A program made the translations under genes and the position numbers. A DNA stretch of 33,626 nt from Chitinophaga tropicalis. GTDB lineage: Bacteria; Bacteroidota; Bacteroidia; Chitinophagales; Chitinophagaceae. Shown here piece after piece: positions 6,299-12,398 of this stretch (its first letter is position 1; the number at the start of each line of letters is the position of its first letter). The notes beneath the pieces are model-generated. The model made no database searches. It was not told the DNA's origin and worked only from the letters and a program-made list of their open reading frames with translations. Location: NCBI RefSeq assembly GCF_009758205.1, contig NZ_WRXN01000028.1, forward strand, positions 1-33,626, written 5' to 3'.

Positions 6299-7366
6299 CT
6301 TTTTCAGATCCTCCGGGTCAGGCAAAACGCTTTTCAGTTCATCCGGCACCGTTGTATTATACTCTACAGTAGCCACGCCCATAGGATTTTTGACAGACCG
6401 CAAAGCATATTCTACTACCTTATTATCCTTTTCTTTACATAGGATAATTCCAATGCTGGGGTTTTCATGGGGCAGCTTTTTGAGATCATCCAGGGCAGTG
6501 AGGTAAAAGGTCAGCTGGCCGGCATGATGTGGCTGGAACTTTTCTAGCTTCAGCTCAAAGGCTACCAGGCATTGTAAAACCCGGTTGAAAAAGAGCAGAT
6601 CTACGAAATATTCGCTATCTCCCACTATTAGCCTGTATTGATTGCCAATGAAAATAAAGCCCGTGCCCAGGCTTAAAATAAAATCCTTGATGTTCGTAAC
6701 GATCTCACTTTCTAACTGCCGTTCGTTTTGGGGGTTCACATTAATAAAATCTAATAGATATTCATCTTTGAAGGCATCCAGGGCATGAGGTTGCAGGGCT
6801 GGCGGCAGCGTGGTTACAAAATTGTTTTGTATCCCCTCCTTACCATACAGGTTTTGGCTGATCTGGTATTCCAGTACTCTTACCGACCATTGGTTTTTAG
6901 TGGCCTGCTGCATATAGAATAGCCGAGCTGCCAGGTCTTTTATGGACAGTAATTTATAATGATGTGAGAACCCCAGGCCCAAAAATACATCCAGAAAGGC
7001 TTCCGTACTGGACGTTTGAAGCAAGCCCAGGAGGGGAGTAGACGCCGCGCCTATTTCCCTCGTCACTGTTGAGGGAATTAAAACGTCCTGTAGATCCTTG
7101 TAGGTTTCGTAAAACTGGCGCATTTTCTCCAAATTAGCTATAGAAAAACCGCGTAGGCCAGGCATACCCGTTTGTAAATCCCCGGAGATCCTGGAAAGTA
7201 CCTTTGCCCCCCAATCTGCGGCGGCTATTTCTTCAGATAAAGTTTTCCCGACAATATAGTAAAGGAGCAATTGTTCCCGGTTGACCAGCCGGGCGGCATT
7301 GTACCGGCGGGTTAGAATATTATCTTTTAATACAGTAATGATCTTCTGATATTGCGTGTTCTCCAT
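6290..7366 (-). CDS. YhcG/DUF1016-family PD-(D/E)XK nuclease domain protein
   Basis: 358 residues, the normal size of the family. The N-terminal DUF1016 domain spans about residues 1-190 (LLLYYIVGKTLSEE, DLQTGMPGLRGFSIANLEKM). The C-terminal nuclease-like domain keeps the expected residues: Asp256 in YFVDLLFFN, Glu271 and Lys273 in AFELKLEKF, and Gln284 in HAGQLTFYL. The start MENTQYQ is chosen because a perfect -7 box ends 5 nt upstream. Members occur near restriction-modification and other defence genes and on plasmids, but the substrate is not well defined. It is convergent with the XRE gene. A defence or competitor-exclusion role is inference. Confidence 0.87.
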   Translation of the reverse strand: MENTQYQKIITVLKDNILTRRYNAARLVNREQLLLYYIVGKTLSEEIAAADWGAKVLSRISGDLQTGMPGLRGFSIANLEKMRQFYETYKDLQDVLIPSTVTREIGAASTPLLGLLQTSSTEAFLDVFLGLGFSHHYKLLSIKDLAARLFYMQQATKNQWSVRVLEYQISQNLYGKEGIQNNFVTTLPPALQPHALDAFKDEYLLDFINVNPQNERQLESEIVTNIKDFILSLGTGFIFIGNQYRLIVGDSEYFVDLLFFNRVLQCLVAFELKLEKFQPHHAGQLTFYLTALDDLKKLPHENPSIGIILCKEKDNKVVEYALRSVKNPMGVATVEYNTTVPDELKSVLPDPEDLKKLI

Positions 7367-7371
7367 CTTTA

Positions 7372-7379
7372 CAAACGTA
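7372..7379 (-). promoter_or_regulatory. Bacteroidetes-type -7 box for the nuclease gene
   Basis: Reads TACGTTTG on the minus strand, an exact TAnnTTTG match, 5 nt before the ATG at 7366. Expected transcript is leaderless or nearly so. The compound site at 7425-7464 lies about 45 nt upstream of it. Confidence 0.6.
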
Positions 7380-7424
7380 GATAAAATTAATGACCTAGAA
7401 CCGGGCACGGCCCCGGCGCGGTTT

Positions 7425-7440
7425 TGTAATGGACATTACA
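7425..7440. promoter_or_regulatory. 16-bp palindromic operator-like motif, copy 5
   Basis: TGTAATGGACATTACA: both half-sites perfect, central pair GA. Joined without a gap to octamer array B, upstream of the nuclease promoter. Confidence 0.85.
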
Positions 7441-7464
7441 AAGATATAAAGATAGCAAGATAGC
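7441..7464. repeat. Octamer array B (3 units)
   Basis: AAGATATA, AAGATAGC and AAGATAGC end to end, directly after palindrome copy 5. Confidence 0.85.
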
Positions 7465-7497
7465 ATTTATATTTATTCCGTCAATCAGCAGTAGTTA

Positions 7498-7513
7498 TGT
7501 AGTGTACATTACA
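7498..7513. promoter_or_regulatory. 16-bp palindromic operator-like motif, copy 6
   Basis: TGTAGTGTACATTACA, one mismatch to the consensus, without octamers. It lies 26 nt before an intrinsic terminator on the plus strand and has no gene downstream. Confidence 0.75.
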
Positions 7514-7538
7514 GAAGGGGGATTTAAGAAATAAAAGA

Positions 7539-7564
7539 GAGGCGCGGCGGCGGCGCCTCCTTTT
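7539..7564 (+). terminator. Orphan intrinsic terminator
   Basis: GAGGCGC (7539-7545) pairs perfectly with GCGCCTC (7553-7559) over a seven-base loop and is followed by CTTTT. No plus-strand gene ends upstream within more than 1 kb (the XRE gene ends at 6298), so it may end a small RNA starting near 7430-7510. Confidence 0.6.
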
Positions 7565-7756
7565 AGGCTGGGGCGGGTATTATGAGGGGATGATGGTTAG
7601 CCTGGTATAAATATCATTTTTGCGCCCCTTTACTATATAGTCTAACAAGAAGGCTATTTCTTCGTGCCTTCTCCAATATTTTTTTTTGAACAACTGTTGC
7701 AATTTATACCCGTCCTGATTTGGGCATTACATTTTACCTGCATTAGCGCCGCAGGC

Positions 7757-7862
7757 TATCCATTGTTTGAAACCCCCGCCGGGAAAAAGGGGATGTAGGG
7801 GGAAAATGGCGCGGCGGCAGCGCCTTGTCCCCCAAAATTAGCGGGCGTATGCCCATCAAAAA
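7757..7862. repeat. 106-bp inverted repeat, left copy
   Basis: Exact reverse complement of 29441-29546 over 106 bases; matching stops at the next base on both sides. It is GC-rich, with an internal GGCGC/GCGCC hairpin and G-runs. This copy is about 390 bp before the mobilisation operon, the other about 210 bp beyond the last direct iteron. Between them lie all mobilisation, transfer, partition and replication genes. Confidence 0.97.
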
Positions 7863-7934
7863 GGGAAAAAACCGGTAGCGAAATGGGGAAATTTCCGGGT
7901 CACTGTCAGGGGTTTTTCCTGAGCATTATCTCCC

Positions 7935-8042
7935 GGAAGGATCACTAGGGAGATCACCAGGAAGATTATGGAGAGGATTACCAGGGAGATTACGGAGAGG
8001 ATTACCGCGTAGATCTCGACGAAGATCACCGGGTAGATCAAA
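7935..8042. repeat. Nine 12-bp tandem repeats, candidate oriT repeats
   Basis: Nine consecutive 12-bp units with consensus close to RGGRAGATYACC; for example AGGGAGATCACC at 7947, GAGAGGATTACC at 7971 and at 7995, ACGAAGATCACC at 8019. The strict 12-bp period suggests binding of several protein copies, as found for accessory protein sites at transfer origins. The array is about 210 bp upstream of the mobilisation protein gene. Confidence 0.85.
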
Positions 8043-8057
8043 GCGAATCCTCCGGCG

Positions 8058-8070
8058 CAGGCTCTGCCTG
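8058..8070. other. Small hairpin near the candidate oriT
   Basis: CAGGC and GCCTG pair over TCT. It sits between the 12-bp repeats and the larger hairpin at 8098. Confidence 0.45.
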
Positions 8071-8097
8071 CTGCCGGGAAAAAGGATGAGCAAGCAG

Positions 8098-8118
8098 GAA
8101 CCGTATAGAATACGGTTC
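8098..8118. other. Strong inverted repeat, candidate nic-region hairpin
   Basis: GAACCGTAT (8098-8106) and ATACGGTTC (8110-8118) form a perfect 9-bp stem with a three-base loop. There is no T-run, so it is not a terminator. Transfer origins usually have such an inverted repeat close to the nick site, and the relaxase operon starts 130 bp further on. The nick site itself cannot be read from the sequence. Confidence 0.5.
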
Positions 8119-8250
8119 AATAATCATAACTAATTGATATGTAAGTGTATATGTTGATTTGGTAGTATTATTGGTAGTAAAAAAGGTGTACAAAACTGTG
8201 TTATGTACTTGAAAATTAGTAAATTAGGTAGTGTAATAATATGGTTATTT

Positions 8251-8847
8251 ATGAGCGAATATGTTACTACCAAGCTGTTAACCACAGTGAAAGCTAAATT
8301 GGACAAGTTGAAGGGTGACAAAGGATTGAGTGAGTATATAGAAACAATGCTAACCTTTTTTGAGGTCACAGGTGCGAAGCCTTCAGACTTCCAAACCCAT
8401 CCAACCCTTGTACTTAAAAAAGATGTGGAACGAATAATTACTATCATCAAGGCCCAGGAAAAAGACATCTTCAAACCATTGTACCAAGCTGTACAGTCTA
8501 TCATGGAAAACGGTTTAAAAGCGTCTGTTACTGCCGGGGCCGCTATGGCCCAGGATGATGATCCCCCTGTTACTAATGAAATGATCATCCAGGTAGCCGA
8601 TGAAAATAGCCGGTTGAATGAGCAATTAAAAACGGAACGACAGACCGTTGAGAAGTTGCGGAAAGAGATCGAAGACCTGAAAAAAACAACTTCAGAAAAT
8701 GGGGGAGAGGATCGGAGTGGGGAAGCTGCGGAGCTGTTTACCTGGTTAAAATCGCAGATGAAGAAAAACTCTTTTAGCTCCGAATTTGTTATTCCGCAGA
8801 ATACTTATAATGTGTTTGCTGAACGGCTTGGAAAATTACTTAAATAG
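8251..8847 (+). CDS. BfmA/BtgA-family mobilisation protein
   Basis: 198 residues from the ATG at 8251 (MSEYVTTKLL). The N-terminal part resembles the BfmA/BtgA family of Bacteroides mobilisable elements: LSEYIETMLTFFEVTGAKPSDF (about 26-47) followed by LKKDVERIITIIKAQEKDIFKPLYQAV. A coiled coil follows at about 111-147 (NEQLKTERQTVEKLRKEIEDL). These proteins are relaxosome accessory factors that help the relaxase at oriT. It stands 5 nt before the relaxase gene in the same operon. The 12-bp repeats upstream are a natural candidate for its binding site. Confidence 0.85.
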   Translation: MSEYVTTKLLTTVKAKLDKLKGDKGLSEYIETMLTFFEVTGAKPSDFQTHPTLVLKKDVERIITIIKAQEKDIFKPLYQAVQSIMENGLKASVTAGAAMAQDDDPPVTNEMIIQVADENSRLNEQLKTERQTVEKLRKEIEDLKKTTSENGGEDRSGEAAELFTWLKSQMKKNSFSSEFVIPQNTYNVFAERLGKLLK

Positions 8848-8852
8848 ATAAT

Positions 8853-9848
8853 ATGTTTGTTAAAGTCCACAAGGCCACGAAAACCCCGGCGGCTGATAAT
8901 AAGGGTAGCTGTTTAACCCTTGCGCAATACCTGGAAAAAGAGAATGCAGGCAAAGAGCCAGGGGATAAGATGGCTTTTTTCAATCATCGTTATGATAATG
9001 TAGCCCGCTCTACCGCTGTGGCTCAAATCGACAACAACCATAAAAACCTATCCAAGAGCGACAACAAGTTTTTTATGGTATCTATAAACCCGTCCCATCA
9101 TGAAATGCAGCACTTGATAAAGGTAACAACCGGACGGGAGGGGATCACTGAATTTACCCAGCTCACCAGGAAGGAACAGGAAAAGGTATTTGTGGAAATG
9201 CGGAACTATACCCGTAAGGTTATGGATGTGTACGCTCAAAACTTTGACCGCCCAAATGTGCGGGACGGGGGAGATCTGGTTTACTTCGCCAAAATAGAAA
9301 CTATGCGTAAGTGGCACCCCTGGGATCGTGAGGTAAGAAACGGCCAGGCGAAGGCCGGCGAGCTGAAGCAAGGTTTAAATGTCCATGTGCATGTATGTGT
9401 GTCCCGCAATGATGTAACCCAAACTACGAAGCTATCACCAGAAAGCCGCAGCAGGGGAGGCAAGCAGCAACTTAACGGGAAAGCGGTACAACAGGGCTTT
9501 AATCACGAAGCATTTAAAGAGAAATCGGGCGCTGCCTTCCGTAGCACATACAATTATAAAGGCTACGAGAAAGAACAATATAGCCGGCGATCCGGTAAAA
9601 GCAGCCAGGGCGGTGCTGGTACTTTACTTTCCCGGAGTATGCCGAATGCAAGTAGTGTTACAGGTAAGGCGAAGCAGAAAATAAAGGATGTGGTATTACA
9701 AGGACAGTTTAAGACTGAAACCAAAATCGTGAAAAACATTGCAACAGCTGCGGCGATAGTTGTTAATCCCGCCGCCGCCGTAAATATTGCCAAAAAGAAA
9801 CTCTTATCTATACTAAAAGGGGTGGCATCATCCGGGAATGAAATATAA
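8853..9848 (+). CDS. Relaxase / mobilisation protein (DUF5712-like, HUH type)
   Basis: 331 residues, the expected relaxase that nicks and carries the transferred strand. Motifs typical of the Bacteroidetes DUF5712/MobB-like group are seen: YDNVARSTAVAQIDNNHKNL (47-66), KFFMVSINPSHHEM (72-85), DLVYFAKIE (141-149) and GLNVHVHVCVSRND (174-187), whose His178 and His180 supply the HUH metal site. The likely catalytic tyrosine is in the N-terminal third (Tyr26 or Tyr47). A basic, Ser/Gly-rich C-terminal region from about residue 190 is variable and ends in a hydrophobic stretch. Operon order mobilisation protein, relaxase, coupling ATPase, with 2-5-nt gaps. Confidence 0.85.
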   Translation: MFVKVHKATKTPAADNKGSCLTLAQYLEKENAGKEPGDKMAFFNHRYDNVARSTAVAQIDNNHKNLSKSDNKFFMVSINPSHHEMQHLIKVTTGREGITEFTQLTRKEQEKVFVEMRNYTRKVMDVYAQNFDRPNVRDGGDLVYFAKIETMRKWHPWDREVRNGQAKAGELKQGLNVHVHVCVSRNDVTQTTKLSPESRSRGGKQQLNGKAVQQGFNHEAFKEKSGAAFRSTYNYKGYEKEQYSRRSGKSSQGGAGTLLSRSMPNASSVTGKAKQKIKDVVLQGQFKTETKIVKNIATAAAIVVNPAAAVNIAKKKLLSILKGVASSGNEI

Positions 9849-9850
9849 TT

Positions 9851-11452
9851 ATGATCGAGATCCTTATTACCGTTGGGTACTTCTTCGTAGTTCTGATAAT
9901 TTATAGCATCCATTACCACCGCTTCCGTTTTTTGAGCTGGGCCATCGGGATTGCAATATCTGTTCTGCTGCTGGCCGGTATATATTACTATCTGGCTGAT
10001 AATTTGGGTGCGGATAAAGGGGCATTGAGCCGATACCTGGTTATAGCAGATCTTGCGGGAATCCTCTACGGTGCTCTATATGGTCAGCGGCATATACGCC
10101 AGTCGAAGAAAGAGGAACACTTTTATTTGGAGGCTGTAGATGGGCGTCGTGTCTACTTCCGGGATCCGTTAGACAATTTTCTCGTTTATGCGGGGGCCAA
10201 CAGTGGGAAAACTAAAAGTATCGGTAAAAACCTGCTGGAACAGTATATAAAACACCATTGGGCGGGCTTTGTGTATGATTTTAAGGACGGGGACTATTCA
10301 AGAACCACCTTTGAGCTGGTGAGCCGGTATAATTACCCCCATAAGGTGTATCATGCTAATTTTATCGACTTATCATGTAGCCACCGGTTTAACATTGTGA
10401 AACCATCCGTTTTAAAGGATCCCAATTTCTTTACCCAACTGCTGGGCGATGTGTTGAATGCTTATATGGCAGAAAGTAAACAAAACGAATGGTATTTAGG
10501 GGCGCTGGGGTTGTTTAGGGGCGTAGGTATTCGGTTCTACATGGATTATCCGCAATATTGTACAATACCCCATATCGTTAATTTCATTGCGCAGGCGGAT
10601 AATGACCGGTTAGAACGGTTTTTAAATGCTCGTCCTGAATCAAGGGGCCTGGCATCGGCGTACCTGTCAGCTGCCCGCTCTGAAAAAACACAGGATAGCA
10701 TACGCTCTACCCTGGGGAATTATTTGTCAGAGCTTTCATTTAACAAAAATGTGCAATATGTTCTATCGGGGGATGACTTCGATTTTAACCTCATAGATCC
10801 AGCGGAACCCAAGTTATTGATAGTAGCAAATGCCTTCAAATTAAATACTGTATTATCTCCACTGATTTCTATGATGCTATTAGTATCAACGCGAAATTTT
10901 ACACTAAAGAACAGGATACCCTGTTTTTACTTCCTGGATGAACCTACCACTATGAAGGTGGCTAATTTTCAGGAATTATTATCAGTGCTCCGTGAATACC
11001 TTGTTAGTTTTGCACTCCTTACCCAAAGCCAGGCGAAGTTTGAAAAGCTGTATGGTATTCATGATCTGCGTAGTATAGAAAGTAACTGCGGAAACAAATT
11101 CTTTGGTAAGACCCTCGACCCCAAAGCCACAGAAAGCTATGTCGCGCAATTCTCCCGGAGAGAAGAACAGAGGGTTACAAAGACCAGGGGCCAGAGCACG
11201 AACAACAGCAGCAGCAGTGTATCAGTTAGCAAGGCGAAGGAACAGCGTTATGATCCCGACTTTTTTATGCAGCTCAAACCTGGGGAGTTCGTCGGCAGGG
11301 CCACCCATTCCAATGTAAAAGAATTTCATTTGCAGTTTAAACAATATGTACCAGGTAACGAAACAGATCCCCCCATTGTAGGGCCGGTTTTAGAACGGGA
11401 TATATTGAATAATTATAATAGAATAATAGAACAAGTGAGCAATTTAGAATAA
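9851..11452 (+). CDS. Type IV coupling protein (VirD4/TraD-like ATPase)
   Basis: 533 residues. Three membrane segments at the N-terminus (about residues 4-22, 27-47 and 62-80) anchor it in the inner membrane. The ATPase follows with Walker A AGANSGKTKS (114-123) and Walker B CFYFLDEP (358-365), then LLTQSQAKFEKLYG as in the TraM-recognition/TraD motor part. It passes the relaxase-DNA complex to the mating channel. A Ser/Asn-rich linker lies near residue 455. It belongs to the mobilisation operon, not to the transfer operon, 302 nt before it. Confidence 0.92.
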   Translation: MIEILITVGYFFVVLIIYSIHYHRFRFLSWAIGIAISVLLLAGIYYYLADNLGADKGALSRYLVIADLAGILYGALYGQRHIRQSKKEEHFYLEAVDGRRVYFRDPLDNFLVYAGANSGKTKSIGKNLLEQYIKHHWAGFVYDFKDGDYSRTTFELVSRYNYPHKVYHANFIDLSCSHRFNIVKPSVLKDPNFFTQLLGDVLNAYMAESKQNEWYLGALGLFRGVGIRFYMDYPQYCTIPHIVNFIAQADNDRLERFLNARPESRGLASAYLSAARSEKTQDSIRSTLGNYLSELSFNKNVQYVLSGDDFDFNLIDPAEPKLLIVANAFKLNTVLSPLISMMLLVSTRNFTLKNRIPCFYFLDEPTTMKVANFQELLSVLREYLVSFALLTQSQAKFEKLYGIHDLRSIESNCGNKFFGKTLDPKATESYVAQFSRREEQRVTKTRGQSTNNSSSSVSVSKAKEQRYDPDFFMQLKPGEFVGRATHSNVKEFHLQFKQYVPGNETDPPIVGPVLERDILNNYNRIIEQVSNLE

Positions 11453-11462
11453 ACAGTTACAG

Positions 11463-11478
11463 TGTAATGTACATTACA
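11463..11478. promoter_or_regulatory. 16-bp palindromic operator-like motif, copy 7
   Basis: TGTAATGTACATTACA, the perfect consensus, 10 nt after the coupling-protein stop codon and about 280 nt before the transfer operon. The 302-nt gap 11453-11754 holds two palindromes, two octamer arrays, a small ATGGG/CCCAT hairpin and no gene. Confidence 0.9.
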
Positions 11479-11513
11479 TTGTACCATAGGCATGGGTGTT
11501 ATATCGGGAACCA

Positions 11514-11545
11514 CTATACTTGCTATCTTTCTATCTTTCTATCTT
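11514..11545. repeat. Octamer array C1 (4 units)
   Basis: Minus-orientation units CTATACTT, GCTATCTT, TCTATCTT and TCTATCTT in strict 8-bp register, 13 nt before palindrome copy 8. Confidence 0.82.
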
Positions 11546-11558
11546 TGAAGTGCCAGCC

Positions 11559-11574
11559 TGTAATGTACACTACA
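11559..11574. promoter_or_regulatory. 16-bp palindromic operator-like motif, copy 8
   Basis: TGTAATGTACACTACA, one mismatch to the consensus, between octamer arrays C1 and C2 in the leader of the transfer operon. Confidence 0.82.
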
Positions 11575-11575
11575 T

Positions 11576-11599
11576 AAGCTATCAAGCTATAAAAATATC
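11576..11599. repeat. Octamer array C2 (3 units)
   Basis: AAGCTATC, AAGCTATA and AAAATATC, one base after palindrome copy 8. With C1 this is the densest control site on the plasmid and precedes its longest operon. Confidence 0.75.
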
Positions 11600-11754
11600 T
11601 TTCACTTTGTTGTAAATTCAACTTTTATTAGTATTTTAAATTTTAGCGTTATAACACTGTTTGAATTAACTTCATAGCCTATCTTCTTTAGCAGTTTATT
11701 TAATGGGCATCCCCATGCTCAATTTGTGTACCCATAACCAAATCCTTTAAGATT

Positions 11755-12015
11755 ATGACGTTTTGCTATGTCCTTTTGCAAATTTCCCAAACCATCAAAG
11801 ATGCAGTTAATGAGAATGTTGTCCCCATCTTCGGCGCCGTCATGGTGATAGGTGCAATCTATGGAGCAGTAAAGAATTGGCGGGGATTTAATGACCCTAA
11901 TGGTGATCGCAAAGAAGCATTAATGAATTTTGGTATGATACTTCTTTATGCTGTCATTGCTGGCGTGGTAATCACCGGAGTAGCCAAGATCTTTACCAGC
12001 TTTAAGGTATTCTAA
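11755..12015 (+). CDS. traE: TraE-like small membrane protein (VirB2-like candidate)
   Basis: 86 residues with two hydrophobic segments (about 23-40 and 58-78) around a short polar loop with WRGFNDPNGDRKEA. Size, topology and first place in the operon match TraE (DUF4134) of Bacteroidetes transfer systems, which is thought to correspond to the VirB2 pilin. A near -7 box TCAATTTG lies about 40 nt upstream. Direct sequence likeness to TraE is modest, so the name rests largely on synteny. Confidence 0.72.
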   Translation: MTFCYVLLQISQTIKDAVNENVVPIFGAVMVIGAIYGAVKNWRGFNDPNGDRKEALMNFGMILLYAVIAGVVITGVAKIFTSFKVF

Positions 12016-12018
12016 CCT

Positions 12019-12330
12019 ATGGAGAAAAGAAGGATCCGTAAGGGCCTGGAAACGCCTTTGCTGATATACGGATTGCGCAAACCCCTTTTCTACAGGTTTT
12101 TAATGGTAATTGTTATCGGAGTTGTTGCCCTTTTGTATGCAGTTGTTTCCATGATGCACGGTTCAGGGACAAGTTGGAGCAGTTTGTTAATTACCGTGGC
12201 GATTGTTGCCGTGATGCTCATTGTCGTTTATACGTACCTGGTTTCACAGTCAAGGGGTAAAAAGTTCGATTTCCCAAAGCGGGAATCTATAATTAGTAAC
12301 CGGGATTTTTACCGGTATATCCGCCAATAG
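12019..12330 (+). CDS. traF: TraF-like protein (VirB3-like)
   Basis: 103 residues. An N-terminal ETPLLIYGLRKPLFYRF resembles the NRP-x-EF-x-GL-x-AQY start of TraF/DUF4133, followed by two membrane segments (about 31-48 and 57-76). VirB3-like proteins sit in the inner membrane and work with the VirB4 ATPase, which here is the next gene. It starts 3 nt after the TraE-like stop. Confidence 0.82.
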   Translation: MEKRRIRKGLETPLLIYGLRKPLFYRFLMVIVIGVVALLYAVVSMMHGSGTSWSSLLITVAIVAVMLIVVYTYLVSQSRGKKFDFPKRESIISNRDFYRYIRQ

Positions 12331-12365
12331 CCGTATAACCACAGCCCTACGGGAATTGAATTGTT

Positions 12366-12381
12366 TGTAATGGACATTACA
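12366..12381. promoter_or_regulatory. 16-bp palindromic operator-like motif, copy 9
   Basis: TGTAATGGACATTACA, both half-sites perfect, in the 68-nt gap between traF and traG and only 17 nt before the traG ATG. An internal control point that may set traG expression apart from traE and traF. Confidence 0.85.
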
Positions 12382-12398
12382 TAAATGCAACCATCACC

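Larger units (their letters stand above)
7367..8250. other. Non-coding control region, candidate oriT region
   Basis: 884 nt without a convincing gene between the nuclease gene and the mobilisation operon. In order it holds a -7 box, two palindromes with an octamer array, an orphan terminator, one copy of the 106-bp inverted repeat, nine 12-bp tandem repeats and a strong hairpin. Small open frames here translate the repeats and are not credible. Its place directly upstream of the mobilisation genes makes it the most likely origin of transfer. Confidence 0.6.

Noticed and set aside
7935..8042. CRISPR-like array
   Set aside because: The 12-bp units are contiguous without spacers, and no cas gene is present.
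7856..8120. Minus-strand open frames of 61-64 codons with a repeating DLPGDLRRDLRG pattern
   Set aside because: They only translate the 12-bp tandem repeats, in more than one frame, have no ribosome-binding site and lie in the candidate oriT region.
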